A stretch of DNA of 64,000 bases from Paenibacillus sp. FSL R5-0341 (GCF_037975235.1 NZ_CP150241.1:3906001-3970000); one strand, 5' to 3'; shown: positions 52,696 to 62,381, counted from the first letter of the stretch. Notes: a model not told the origin generated them from the letters alone. Made by a program: numbers and translations.

Positions 52696-53440
52696 GTGAA
52701 TTCCCTCCCCAGAAAGATAAGGTGTCGATAATCCGCTGGAAGAACGTCTGTCGATTATCTCCGCGGTGCACTTCGGCTGCCAGTTTTCCATCCTTGATGA
52801 ACACGATTCGGTTGCAATAACTTGCAGCAAGGGGATCGTGTGTAACCAGCATAATGGTCGTTTTCTCCTGCTGGTTCATCTGTTCAAGCGACTCCATGAC
52901 CGCCTGAGATGACGTAGAATCCAGGGCGCCGGTGGGTTCATCCGCCAATACAATCGAAGGCATATTAATCATGGATCTCGCAATGGCTGTCCGCTGTCGC
53001 TGTCCGCCCGAAATTTCGTAGACTCGTTTATCCAGAATGTGATCTATCCCGAGCTTGGTTGTAATGCGTTGTAGTCTACTCTCCATCTCCTTCAGTTTGA
53101 CCTTGTCCAGTGTCAGTGGAAGTACAATATTCTCAGCAACCGTCAGCGTGTCCAACAGATTGAAATCCTGTAAGACAAATCCGAGTTCCCGACGCCGGAA
53201 CATAGCAAGTTCTTTCTTTCTCATATCAAACGGGTTCATGCCATTAATCAGCACCTTGCCCGAGCTGGGTTCATCAATGGTCGAGACCATGTTTAACAAC
53301 GTGGTTTTGCCGCTGCCCGACGGACCCATAATACCCACAAACTCACCTTGCTTGATTGTCAGATGAATATCACTAAGGGCTTGGGTTTGCACTTTGCCCT
53401 GATACACTTTATTGAGTGCCGATACCTGTAACATTTCCAT
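52670..53440 (-). CDS. BceA-type ABC transporter ATPase
   Basis: A 256-residue ATPase: Walker A GPSGSGKTT, Q-loop FVLQDFNLLDTLTV, signature SGGQRQRTAIARSM, Walker B VLADEPTGALDS. It energises the BceB-type permease encoded next. Separated from the kinase gene by a terminator, it has its own promoter region with an inverted repeat. Confidence 0.93.
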   Translation of the reverse strand: MEMLQVSALNKVYQGKVQTQALSDIHLTIKQGEFVGIMGPSGSGKTTLLNMVSTIDEPSSGKVLINGMNPFDMRKKELAMFRRRELGFVLQDFNLLDTLTVAENIVLPLTLDKVKLKEMESRLQRITTKLGIDHILDKRVYEISGGQRQRTAIARSMINMPSIVLADEPTGALDSTSSQAVMESLEQMNQQEKTTIMLVTHDPLAASYCNRIVFIKDGKLAAEVHRGDNRQTFFQRIIDTLSFWGGNSHELSSVRV

Positions 53441-53526
53441 GCGTAATTCCCTCCTGATCCATCATTCTGTATACGTTTATTTCTATTCTTATCCTAACTG
53501 ACCTTCTGTAACGGTGCTATCGAATT

Positions 53527-53558
53527 ACCTTAAACTTCTCTTACAACGCGTTTAAGGT
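53527..53558. promoter_or_regulatory. Inverted repeat upstream of bceAB-type genes
   Basis: ACCTTAAAC-N14-GTTTAAGGT, about 85 bp before the ATPase start and upstream of a weak TTACAG -35. Candidate binding site for the BceR-type response regulator. Confidence 0.5.
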
Positions 53559-53595
53559 TCTGTTCCCCTGCCTTCTCTATCACAGATCTGTGCAT

Positions 53596-53628
53596 TAAAA
53601 AAAGCACCTCACCCATGGGCAAAGCGCT
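53596..53628 (-). terminator. Terminator of the bceRS-type operon
   Basis: AGCGCTTTGCCC pairs with GGGTGAGGTGCT using several G-U pairs, followed by seven T on the minus strand, immediately after the kinase stop. Confidence 0.8.
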
Positions 53629-53630
53629 CT

Positions 53631-54629
53631 TTACTTCGGATATTTCGTATGAACCCAGCTGAATCTGACCAACGTTCCCTCATTCGGCTCCGAAAACAAC
53701 TCCACACGGTTATCCAGGCGGGCACTGATCTCACGAACCAGATATAACCCCATCCCTGTGGATTCGTGGTATTGCCTGCCCCGTTCGCCTGTAAAATAGG
53801 GATTGAACACGCGATGAATATCCTCGGACGAGATGCCGATTCCCTCATCCTGAATGTCCAGGATTGTACGCTCTTCCTGTTTATAGCCTGTAATGATCAC
53901 TTTTTTGCCTGATTTGCTATCGGAATAGTTCACGGCATTGGTCAAAATCTGGGTAAACATGAACCGCAGCCACTTGGAATCACTGTAGATCTGAAGGTCG
54001 CCCTCCATCCGGATATCCGGTGTAATGCCTCTGCGAATAAATAAACGTCGGTTCTCGGCTATACCGCTCCGAAGTACTTCTTGCAAAGACAACAGCTCCA
54101 CTCGAAAATCCCCTTCGAACTGTTCAAGCCGTGATGAATGCAAGACCATTTCAAGTCCTTTGCGCAGCTTATCCAGCTCATCCTGAATACTGCCAGCCGT
54201 CTCATCGTCCACATCCTCCAAGGTCAGTTGAATGATGGACAACGGTGTCTTCATCTGATGAACCCAGCGATTCATGAATACCACCTGCTGTTCCTTGCTA
54301 GTACGTAATTGACCCATCTCATTCTGTCGATTACGCTCCAATTCATGTAACAATTCCTGGATGGCTTCCGCCACGACCGAATTTCCAAGTGTTTGGAAAG
54401 GCTCGTTTACCCGTTTACGTGGTTGTTGAAGTAGACGATAATACGCTCGCAACTGCAAGTAACGAATGACCAGATAGACCATCAGCACCACGGTACTAAT
54501 CAGCATGCCATAGAGGACAATTTTCATCGGACGGCCCTCACCAGAAAGCCAATACACACACGGAACCAGCAGCATCTGCAGCACATAAAATCCGACTAAC
54601 ATCTGGTGGTCTTTCAGAAAAAGTCTCAT
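53631..54629 (-). CDS. BceS-type intramembrane-sensing histidine kinase
   Basis: A 332-residue kinase with two close N-terminal membrane helices (about 11-28 and 37-58) and almost no external loop, as in BceS. H-box MNRWVHQMKTPLSIIQL, N-box FTQILTNAVNYSDS, G-boxes DIQDEGIGIS and STGMGLYLVREIS. The family senses flux through its partner transporter. ATGA overlap with the response-regulator gene. Confidence 0.92.
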   Translation of the reverse strand: MRLFLKDHQMLVGFYVLQMLLVPCVYWLSGEGRPMKIVLYGMLISTVVLMVYLVIRYLQLRAYYRLLQQPRKRVNEPFQTLGNSVVAEAIQELLHELERNRQNEMGQLRTSKEQQVVFMNRWVHQMKTPLSIIQLTLEDVDDETAGSIQDELDKLRKGLEMVLHSSRLEQFEGDFRVELLSLQEVLRSGIAENRRLFIRRGITPDIRMEGDLQIYSDSKWLRFMFTQILTNAVNYSDSKSGKKVIITGYKQEERTILDIQDEGIGISSEDIHRVFNPYFTGERGRQYHESTGMGLYLVREISARLDNRVELFSEPNEGTLVRFSWVHTKYPK

Positions 54630-55339
54630 ATCCCTTTCCCCTGTGCGGAAGAACCCAGATCTAACACGCGATAACCCGCTCCGCGAACCGTCTCCAAAAT
54701 CTCTTCTGCACCCAGCTCCTTCAACTTCCGACGAACACGTGTAATATATACATTCAACGTATTGTCATCAATAAAATGCTGATCTTCCCACATCTGTTCA
54801 AGCAATTTTTCCCGACTCACAACCCGCCCTGCCTTCGCCATTAGTGCTTCCACCAACATGGCTTCCTTTTGTGTTAGCTCTGTAGAACGTTCATCATATT
54901 CCAGTACAAATCGCTCAGGATAGAGGATCATGGGGCCGTTCTTCACCTTCACTTCCTGCTGCACAGCAGCGTAAGAACCATAGGCTCTGCGCAGCTGACT
55001 GCGGACTTTGGCAAGAACGACTTCATATTGAAAAGGTTTCGTAATATAATCATCCGCTCCATGTTCCAACGCCATAATCTGATCCATACCACTGTCACGA
55101 GCCGATATGAATAAAATAGGACATATGGAATGTGTGCGTATCTGTCTGCACCAATAATAGCCATCATATTGAGGCAAGTTCACATCCATCAGCACAAGAT
55201 CCGGTTCCATCTTCACGAATTCATCCAGTACATGACGAAAATCTTCTGTGACCTGTACCTGAAATCCATTTCGGGTCAGATAAGCGGCCAGCAATCCTGC
55301 AAGCTTCGCATCATCTTCAACCAATAATATCGACTGCAT
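54626..55339 (-). CDS. BceR-type OmpR-family response regulator
   Basis: A 237-residue regulator: receiver domain with phosphorylatable Asp in LVLMDVNLP and the YITKPFQYEV Lys, and an OmpR winged helix (LTQKEAMLVEALMAKAGRVVSREKLLEQMW, NTLNVYITRVRRKL). GAGGG six bases upstream. Likely activates the ABC genes downstream. Confidence 0.92.
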   Translation of the reverse strand: MQSILLVEDDAKLAGLLAAYLTRNGFQVQVTEDFRHVLDEFVKMEPDLVLMDVNLPQYDGYYWCRQIRTHSICPILFISARDSGMDQIMALEHGADDYITKPFQYEVVLAKVRSQLRRAYGSYAAVQQEVKVKNGPMILYPERFVLEYDERSTELTQKEAMLVEALMAKAGRVVSREKLLEQMWEDQHFIDDNTLNVYITRVRRKLKELGAEEILETVRGAGYRVLDLGSSAQGKGI

Positions 55340-55422
55340 CGTTAACCCTCTTTCCGTTTCCTGACGTCAGTGTATCACATCTAGTTACCCATTCTAGTCG
55401 GAAACGGCTTGGAAATAAAGGG

Positions 55423-56472
55423 TCAGACCACGAGGCGTCCTCTCTTCTCTGCCAAACCAATGATAGCTTCAACCCCTGAGTTAAACTCAAGAAAGTCCTG
55501 CTCAACTCCATCACTGAAAATGACACCATCCTCTGGCATCTGGGATACAATGTGCAATGGCTGCTTCGAATGAATCTGTCCAAACACCAGATTGGCTGCT
55601 GTCGTCCGGCTCGGGAACGGTTCACGTACTGAAAAATATAAGTAAGGCGCATCCCAGTTAAAATGATTCAGCTCCTGCCTGCTTCCATGAATGGATGCAG
55701 ATGCTGTAGCAACCTCAGCTTCGGAATTCATGTTCTGCCATGCCGCCGATCCTACAATTCCGGTAGCTCCCGCCAGCACACTTTTGAACCAGCCAGTCGA
55801 TCCCATGCCTGTGGAGACAATGATACCACTGGAAGATTGTTGTTCTGCGGATGAACCCAGACGCACTTCATAACGAGCCGACACATGCGTCTTTCGACCA
55901 ATGAACAGATCGTTCACACCATATAGATACTGCCCATCATTGAGTTCTACTTTGGCGAGAGTGACTTCTTTCAAGGTTCGTTGCTTTCGAATGACATCAG
56001 GGAGAATGAAGCTGAGATCCTCCACGGTAAAAGGTAATAATACCCCGTCCCACCGCATCGGGTCCGGATTCACACCGATGAGCGGCTGCTCAGTTACATA
56101 CTTGAGGGTATTAGCTACAAGCCCATCCTGTCCCACCACAACCACGATATCCTGCTCTCCAAAGATAAAATTGGGCACATGTTCCCGATCAATGGTCTGT
56201 ACACGACCCAATTGTCCCAGTTGCTGCTGAGCCTGCTGTACGGATTGACGATAACGACGGTCTTCCTCCATATAATCACTAAAGTCTGCGCCCAGACGTT
56301 CAATATAGAACTGGGCTTGCTGTACCGTGTTATATCGAACCACCAGCTCTTCCAGTCTGGTCCGGCGCTTCACCAGTATCAGCTTGTGTTCGCTCATCCG
56401 GTCATCCGCTCCAGGCTGCTGACGTGCTGATTTCCCTGCCTGCTCTGTTTGCTCTCTTCTTCCTAATCTCAT
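55423..56472 (-). CDS. Atypical NAD kinase-like protein
   Basis: A 349-residue protein with a helical N-terminal third and an NAD/diacylglycerol-kinase fold: VVVVGQDGLVANTLKY in place of the GGDG motif, GVNPDPMRWDGVLLPF, GVNDLFIG, and a GIIVSTGMGSTGWFKS nucleotide loop. The altered GQDG could weaken or change activity. ATGA overlap with the SPFH gene means coupled expression; a membrane-scaffolded NAD enzyme is an inference. Confidence 0.75.
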   Translation of the reverse strand: MRLGRREQTEQAGKSARQQPGADDRMSEHKLILVKRRTRLEELVVRYNTVQQAQFYIERLGADFSDYMEEDRRYRQSVQQAQQQLGQLGRVQTIDREHVPNFIFGEQDIVVVVGQDGLVANTLKYVTEQPLIGVNPDPMRWDGVLLPFTVEDLSFILPDVIRKQRTLKEVTLAKVELNDGQYLYGVNDLFIGRKTHVSARYEVRLGSSAEQQSSSGIIVSTGMGSTGWFKSVLAGATGIVGSAAWQNMNSEAEVATASASIHGSRQELNHFNWDAPYLYFSVREPFPSRTTAANLVFGQIHSKQPLHIVSQMPEDGVIFSDGVEQDFLEFNSGVEAIIGLAEKRGRLVV

Positions 56473-57512
56473 CTCGCTCGTCCTCCCTGATCTCTGCCCG
56501 GCGCAGGAGACATTAATCCCTGCAACAGATCCGGCGAGATATTAAGCTGTCCGATCTTGCCTGCATTTTCAGCCAGTTCCTGGAACGCGAGTGCGATCAG
56601 CTTATCGGAATTCATGCCCATGTTCGCCATCGCTTGCAGTACATTCGGCTGTACATTTTGCAATGAATTCATCACGGCAGCAATCTCATACGCTTTGGCA
56701 TCCGCTTCAGCATTGTGATTGGCAATGGTTAACTCAATGAGCTGCTGCTTACGTTCCTCCATCGCTGTATTGAACTGTAGCTGTTCCTGTTCCATCTCAT
56801 TTTGTTTCTGTTTCACCGAGCGTTCTGCCTGTAATTGGGTCTCACGAATTTGCTGTTTCTTCGTCTCCACGGCAATTTCCGTATTCAGTTCGTTCTCTTT
56901 CACTCGTCTTTCCTGTTCAATCGATGCATTCCGACGCACATACAGCGCTTCATCTGCCTGACGCAAAATCTCTTCCCGTGCTTGTGCTTCCAATGCACGC
57001 ATCGTCTCTTTATTAGGCAAAATGGCCAGGATGGACAGACTCATCAGCTCAACGCCCAGTTTCTCCAACTCTTCACTTTGCACAACTTCGCGTTTCATGC
57101 TGCTTGCCAGCCGTTCACTGGATTGAATAGCCTCCTTCAGCGGCATTTGCTCCAGATGTTTCTTGGTTAACACTTTGGCTGTGGTGATTACCCGTTGATC
57201 CAGCTTACCTGGATCGTCGGAGATATACCGATTCTTGCGCAAATTGTACGTGTAATTCAGACTCTGCGTTATTTTCAAATAATCTACAATGCGATAGCTT
57301 AGCTGCCCTTGCACAGTAACGGTCTGATAGTCAGCCGTAATCTCTTCGAACATGAACGGTACATCTACCGAGGATACGGGTAGAACGACTACCGATGTGG
57401 TTGGCTCATAATAATAGAAGGATAATCCCACACCTTGACGCTGTACCTCACCATTTTTCACCTTCATTACATATTCACTGGGTTGAAACTTCGCAAATCG
57501 AAATCCAAACAT
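56469..57512 (-). CDS. SPFH/Band 7 (flotillin-like) domain protein
   Basis: A 347-residue protein with an N-terminal SPFH domain (about 10-200; YVMKVKNGEVQRQGVGLSF, YRIVDYLKITQSLNYTYNL, LGVELMSLSILAILPNKETMRALEAQAREEILRQADEAL) and a long coiled coil rich in Glu/Gln (about 190-275). No membrane helix is obvious, so it probably associates peripherally. First gene of a two-gene operon with the NAD kinase-like gene. Confidence 0.85.
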   Translation of the reverse strand: MFGFRFAKFQPSEYVMKVKNGEVQRQGVGLSFYYYEPTTSVVVLPVSSVDVPFMFEEITADYQTVTVQGQLSYRIVDYLKITQSLNYTYNLRKNRYISDDPGKLDQRVITTAKVLTKKHLEQMPLKEAIQSSERLASSMKREVVQSEELEKLGVELMSLSILAILPNKETMRALEAQAREEILRQADEALYVRRNASIEQERRVKENELNTEIAVETKKQQIRETQLQAERSVKQKQNEMEQEQLQFNTAMEERKQQLIELTIANHNAEADAKAYEIAAVMNSLQNVQPNVLQAMANMGMNSDKLIALAFQELAENAGKIGQLNISPDLLQGLMSPAPGRDQGGRAR

Positions 57513-57536
57513 GGTTCATTCCTCATTTCTTAATAT

Positions 57537-57593
57537 TGTCGTTTTGATATTATCGAAATGATATCAAACAAAATCGATATTGTCAATACGACA
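57537..57593. promoter_or_regulatory. Nested palindrome upstream of the SPFH operon
   Basis: TGTCGTTTTGATATTATCG (57537-57555) is matched in inverted form by CGATATTGTCAATACGACA (57575-57593), 16 of 19 positions. Inside lies TTTGATAT-N10-ATATCAAA. It begins 25 bp before the gene, so it should overlap the promoter. Likely operator for an unknown dimeric regulator binding two or more sites. Confidence 0.6.
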
Positions 57594-57637
57594 TTAACAA
57601 AATGTTTAGATGCCTATTTAAAGAAAACGGGTCCGTT

Positions 57638-57829
57638 CTATATAAGTTGAACTAAAGATTATTTACACTGACACTCCGATGACAGAATAACCTTCTAATC
57701 GCTGTTATCCCCAGATTTTTTCGATTCCCTTTTCTAAAGGGAAAATCTGGGGATAAAGGCGAACGCTTCGCTTTTTCAGTTTTTTCTGTCCTCTCCGTTA
57801 TCGTGTAAATCAATAGTTAAACTTATATA
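57638..57829 (+). repeat. Dispersed palindromic element, copy D (full)
   Basis: A 192-bp element with terminal inverted repeats CTATATAAGTTGAACTA and TAGTTAAACTTATATA, subterminal TTTACAC/GTGTAAA, CGATGACAGAA versus TTCTGTCCTCTCCG, and a central 13-bp stem ATCCCCAGATTTT/AAAATCTGGGGAT with an inner CCCTTTTCTAAAGGG hairpin. The whole element can fold as one long imperfect hairpin. It occupies the middle of the 457-bp gap 57513-57969. Confidence 0.88.
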
Positions 57830-57840
57830 ATCTCTTTTCA

Positions 57841-57881
57841 CAAAAAAATAAAGAGACCGAATCCTATGATCCGATCTCTTT
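57841..57881 (-). terminator. Terminator of the GH53 gene
   Basis: On the minus strand AAAGAGATCGGATC pairs with GATTCGGTCTCTTT around a short loop, followed by ATTTTTTTG. Confidence 0.8.
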
Positions 57882-57969
57882 AGATACTTCGTTATTTTCT
57901 ATTCATGAGTGTTGATAATGCCATCAAGCATCACCCTTCATAATCAAAAGCGGGCTTTTTGAACTACCT

Positions 57970-60900
57970 CTAATACAGTTGTTCCATCAGTCTGGCGACT
58001 GCAACAGCACCCTGTGCACGGTTCGCTGTTTCTTTCGGAGCAAACGTGCCATCAGGCATGCCGTGTAGCAGTCCAAGTTGTTGCATCGAAGTTACAGCTT
58101 CTTTCGCATATCCGGCGATCTCGGCGTTGTCTACAAACACCGTATTTCCTTGTGCAGCATTGTTCGCATCCTGATCACGTTGTAAAACCTGCAGCGCTCG
58201 ATTCAGCATAACAGCCATATCTTCTCGTGAAATACGTTCATTGGCTCCAAAGCTTCCATCTGCTCGGCCTTGAATAATGTTCATTTCAATTCCGAGTCGT
58301 ACTGAATCGGCATACCACTGCCCTTCCTTCACATCTGTTGGGAATGCGATAGATGGATCGAGCTGACGTGTATCACCAATACCTTTAATAATCATTTGCA
58401 AAAATTGTGCTCTGGTCAGTTCACCTTGTGGGGCAAAACGAGTTGCGCTCATCCCCGTAATAATTCCCTTACCGTAGAGGTTCTGCACCTCTTGGATCGC
58501 CCAATTGTGATTTTGCAGATCATGTAATGGTACTTCAACTTCTGCAATGACATAACTGCCGGATTCCAGAGGTTTGAATGCCATTCTCTTCGTCTTGTCA
58601 TCGTACTTGGAATACGTAACAGGTCTCATCTCCCCACTTGGAGATACAGAATGCACGACCATAACTACATCATTCTTCTTAGACTGCTCTACATTGGATA
58701 GAGCAACTTCAACCTTTCTGTTTGTCCATTGCAAAGGCTTATTATTCATTAACAAATTCACATCGACAATCGCATGATTGCCGATTGCTGCTTTTTGCAA
58801 TGTAGTCAGCGTATCTGTCGATCCTTTTGCCACTACGATGTCGAACGTTCCAGCATTCTCCGCAATAGTTAGCGGGAGTGAATTTAGAGGAACACGAACG
58901 GTAGTCGGTCCTACGACTACATCCAAAGATTGCACTTCCTCGGAACGAACCCATGCTGCTAGTTGACTTACAGCCAATTGGAATGTGACTGTCTTGGCTG
59001 TGTCAGGCACATCCGCAATCAATTTCAACGTCTTATTTCCTGCATCCATGGATTGCAGTGCCTGGGTAAATTGGGATGCATCTGGACGAATCAAATACTG
59101 CTCATCCCCGGATGTCGTTCCTTTTACCGTTATTGAACCCTTCTCTGGTACAGCACCCGGCTCAACCGGTGGGGTTACAGTCGGATTCCCCGTCGAAGGA
59201 GCTGTCCCCGGGTTGGAAGGTTGTGTTGGTTGGCCAGGGCCAGGTGTTACATCTTGACGTACAAGCTTATTCATAGCATCTTGTAACGCACGCTCGGCCT
59301 TGCTTACATCTTGCGTTGAAGATTCAACATCCAGAATGAATGCCTTCGCTTCAGAAAGTGCCTTACTAAATACATTCCAGCTTGATGTGGTGTATTCGGT
59401 TTGTTTTAATTTCTCAGCGGCATCTACAGTAGCTTGCAGTGTAGTTTTGTCTGCCGGGAACGTACCATATGCTTCAAATTCCATGAATCCTACCCAGGTG
59501 GGACCTGCTTTAATCGTTACCCGAATGTAGCGTCCCTCCGTGCCTTCTGGAAGAACATGGCTAGGTGCGGTCGATACAACAACATCACTTGTGGTGTCCA
59601 CTACTTTCACAAAATTCTTGTTATCGTTGGACACTTCAATCGTATATTTGATACCGCCACTCCACATCGACATCTCGATCTTGCGCAGGTTTGCGACTTG
59701 CCCCAAATCCACTTGCCACCAGCTGTCAATACTCTTATCGGTCCCCCATGAAGTGTTTGGATTGTTGTCAATTGCACCTTCAGGAGAGTTGGCTTGATTG
59801 CCTCCTGTCCCTGCACTGCTTGAAGCCGTTGCCGTTTTGCCCGTTGTTAAAGCCTCCAGAGAGACCAGACTAGTAAAGGCTTGTTTCAACGTATTCAGTG
59901 CTGAATTCACCTCAGACTGAACAACAGCATTATTATCTCGGACCTGAATCGCTGCCTGCAAAGACTGTTCCAATACAGACCAGCTCCGGCGTGTATAGGA
60001 AGATTTAGTCTGCTGCTGCATTTGTTGAATGTACTGGTGCAGTTGTGTTTTATCCACATTGGATAGACCTTGAATGGCATCATGCAAACGTTTAAGCGCT
60101 GTATTCGCATCCGTCTGTGTTGCTCTTGGATCATTCAAGACCTGCTCAGCGCCTTCCAGCGCTTTGGTCAATATTGCCCAAGTGGCCTCAGACCAGTCAG
60201 TCTGCTGATACGTACGCGCTTCCGCTATTTTAGCTCTGAGCTCGTCAAGCTGCGGGGGGATAACCTGCATCTGCTGCATCACACGTTCCAATGCTGTTGT
60301 CGCTGCATCTGTATCTGCTTGAGTTACCCCACCCGCCGTGTATGCCTGTTGGTATACTTCATTCGCTGCCGAGATTGCCGGAGCCAGAGTCACCCAGCTT
60401 TCCGGAGTAAAATCAGTCTCTACCAATGATTTGGCTCGTGTAAGTGCCGCGTCCAGTTGCTGGCGGTCTGCGGGCAGAAGCTCCAGTCCGCGCTTGTACA
60501 CATCAAGGGACCATAACGCTCTGCCTTCATACGAATGCCCGCCGTTGGCCGGAAATTCGTCGTAATCAAACATCGCTTGGTTCTCCCAAGCATTCCCTTC
60601 AGATGCAATCCAGCCTACACCGGCCGGAATCCAAGCTGGCTCCCAGTAGAAGAAACCTGCGCCATGATTATTCGGCACGTTCGCAATCATGTCCATAATG
60701 CCGGCGATGGCATCATATTGACCTTGAATCGTTGCGGGGAAGTCTGCTCCTCCTACATGAAGCGCTTCGTCCGATCCGATGATGTTTCCATGAGCATCCC
60801 CGTTTTTGTAGGAAAACGGATAGGATGTTTCAGCGATAATGACATCTTTTTTGAACTTGTCAGATACTTTATTCATGGTCTTCTGCACATCGGCAAATGT

Positions 60901-62316
60901 TCCATGCCAGAACGGATAATAGGAAAGTCCGATGATATCATACTTCAGTTCGCGTTTCTCCAGCTCACTGAAATACCAGTCGAACGTATCCGCCTTGCCG
61001 CCTTCTGCGAGATGAATCATGATTTGAACCTGATCTCCACCTTCGACTGCACGTACAGCATCAATTCCGCTTTTCAGCAATGCAACATTTTGCTCGAAAT
61101 CCACGTCGCTGCTCAAGCCGTTCAGAACACCACTGTTGATCTCATTACCGATCTGCACCATATCAGGCATAGCGCCCTTTGCTTTCATTTCTCCCACAAC
61201 TTCAACCGTATAGTTGTATACGGCCTGCTTCAGCTCTTCGGGAGAAAGATCTTCCCAAGCTTTGGGACGAAGCTGCTGGCCCGGGTGCGCCCACTCATCC
61301 GAGTAGTGGAAATCCAGCAGGATCTTCATACCTTTTTGCTTCACCCGCTCGGCCAAACGAATGACATCTTCTTTATCGTTGTAGCCCCCTGATTTTTGTG
61401 GATCATTCCACAGACGAAGACGCACATAATTGACACCGCGATCCTTGAGAATATCAAGCAAATCACGCTCTGTACCGTTGCTGTCCACGTATTTTCCACC
61501 TTTGTCCTCAATGGCAGTCAACGTGGAAATATCGACACCTCTAACATAGTCTGCACGATATCCCTCAACAAATACCTTGGCTTCAGGCCGAGGCTCTGAA
61601 GGCGCACCATATACTGCACCTGTTACGGTAAAGCTGCCCGCATGTGCGTACTCTGAAGGGTCAATACTGTCCCATTCCACTGGAACCATTCCTGATTTTC
61701 CATTCTGGTACCATGCTTTCACCTGATTAGGCAGAACTGGCGCACTTCTTGTCACCGTTTTCACTTCGATTGAATCATATTTGGTAATGTTGGCTAGTTC
61801 AGTGCCTTCTGCTTCTCCCCACACTTTGAATTCCAATATTTCCGGCCAGACTCCCTCACCCTTATAAAAAGATATGTTCAATCTGATGTATCGCACATCA
61901 TTCTGCTGAAACGTCAGATCAGCGATCTGTTTGGAATCGGCATTTTCACTTTGATTAACAACGTTGGTCCATGCCTGCTGGTCAGCAGATGTTTCTATCA
62001 TATATTTCACAACCGTGTTTTCTCTCCACGTTATTTCCGTTCCCGACAGATTGTAGTCTTCACCCAGATCAATCATGACCCACTGTGGTTGTTCCGTCGT
62101 CACTCCCGCCGTAGCAGTCCAATGCGTGTCACTTTTACCATCAACCAAGTGCTCCTTTTTACTCTCCCACTCCAAATATTCTGTGCTAACCGTAACCACC
62201 TTGTTAAGTGCCACGTTCACTTTCGCATCTTCTGCAGCAGCTGGACGAATCATCAACCCCAGATCACAGAATAGCATCAGTAATACCAGACACCCGCTTA
62301 TGTACCTTTTGTTCAC
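57970..62316 (-). CDS. S-layer-anchored GH53 endo-beta-1,4-galactanase, multidomain
   Basis: 1448 residues. Order: signal peptide (1-28), F5/8C-type (CBM32-like) module about 32-168, Ig-like module about 178-252, GH53 catalytic domain about 257-605 with acid/base Glu392 (QIGNEINSG) and nucleophile Glu496 (IIAETSYPF), three FIVAR three-helix modules about 612-820, second F5/8C module about 825-950, fourth FIVAR about 955-1020, Pro-rich linker to about 1055, an unrecognised domain, and three SLH repeats about 1265-1448 that bind cell-wall polymer. GTG at 62316 follows GGGGGAG; TTG at 62358 lacks a site. It degrades pectic galactan at the cell surface. Confidence 0.92.
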   Translation of the reverse strand: MNKRYISGCLVLLMLFCDLGLMIRPAAAEDAKVNVALNKVVTVSTEYLEWESKKEHLVDGKSDTHWTATAGVTTEQPQWVMIDLGEDYNLSGTEITWRENTVVKYMIETSADQQAWTNVVNQSENADSKQIADLTFQQNDVRYIRLNISFYKGEGVWPEILEFKVWGEAEGTELANITKYDSIEVKTVTRSAPVLPNQVKAWYQNGKSGMVPVEWDSIDPSEYAHAGSFTVTGAVYGAPSEPRPEAKVFVEGYRADYVRGVDISTLTAIEDKGGKYVDSNGTERDLLDILKDRGVNYVRLRLWNDPQKSGGYNDKEDVIRLAERVKQKGMKILLDFHYSDEWAHPGQQLRPKAWEDLSPEELKQAVYNYTVEVVGEMKAKGAMPDMVQIGNEINSGVLNGLSSDVDFEQNVALLKSGIDAVRAVEGGDQVQIMIHLAEGGKADTFDWYFSELEKRELKYDIIGLSYYPFWHGTFADVQKTMNKVSDKFKKDVIIAETSYPFSYKNGDAHGNIIGSDEALHVGGADFPATIQGQYDAIAGIMDMIANVPNNHGAGFFYWEPAWIPAGVGWIASEGNAWENQAMFDYDEFPANGGHSYEGRALWSLDVYKRGLELLPADRQQLDAALTRAKSLVETDFTPESWVTLAPAISAANEVYQQAYTAGGVTQADTDAATTALERVMQQMQVIPPQLDELRAKIAEARTYQQTDWSEATWAILTKALEGAEQVLNDPRATQTDANTALKRLHDAIQGLSNVDKTQLHQYIQQMQQQTKSSYTRRSWSVLEQSLQAAIQVRDNNAVVQSEVNSALNTLKQAFTSLVSLEALTTGKTATASSSAGTGGNQANSPEGAIDNNPNTSWGTDKSIDSWWQVDLGQVANLRKIEMSMWSGGIKYTIEVSNDNKNFVKVVDTTSDVVVSTAPSHVLPEGTEGRYIRVTIKAGPTWVGFMEFEAYGTFPADKTTLQATVDAAEKLKQTEYTTSSWNVFSKALSEAKAFILDVESSTQDVSKAERALQDAMNKLVRQDVTPGPGQPTQPSNPGTAPSTGNPTVTPPVEPGAVPEKGSITVKGTTSGDEQYLIRPDASQFTQALQSMDAGNKTLKLIADVPDTAKTVTFQLAVSQLAAWVRSEEVQSLDVVVGPTTVRVPLNSLPLTIAENAGTFDIVVAKGSTDTLTTLQKAAIGNHAIVDVNLLMNNKPLQWTNRKVEVALSNVEQSKKNDVVMVVHSVSPSGEMRPVTYSKYDDKTKRMAFKPLESGSYVIAEVEVPLHDLQNHNWAIQEVQNLYGKGIITGMSATRFAPQGELTRAQFLQMIIKGIGDTRQLDPSIAFPTDVKEGQWYADSVRLGIEMNIIQGRADGSFGANERISREDMAVMLNRALQVLQRDQDANNAAQGNTVFVDNAEIAGYAKEAVTSMQQLGLLHGMPDGTFAPKETANRAQGAVAVARLMEQLY

Positions 62317-62381
62317 TCTTGATCTCCCCCTTTTTGTGTTTGATTGTGCATGGATCAATGAATGTGTTGAATCTTCCTCAT

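Noticed and set aside
60535..61392. A 285-codon plus-strand open frame
   Set aside because: It is antisense to the GH53 catalytic domain, has no ribosome site or recognisable domain, and its composition mirrors the real gene.
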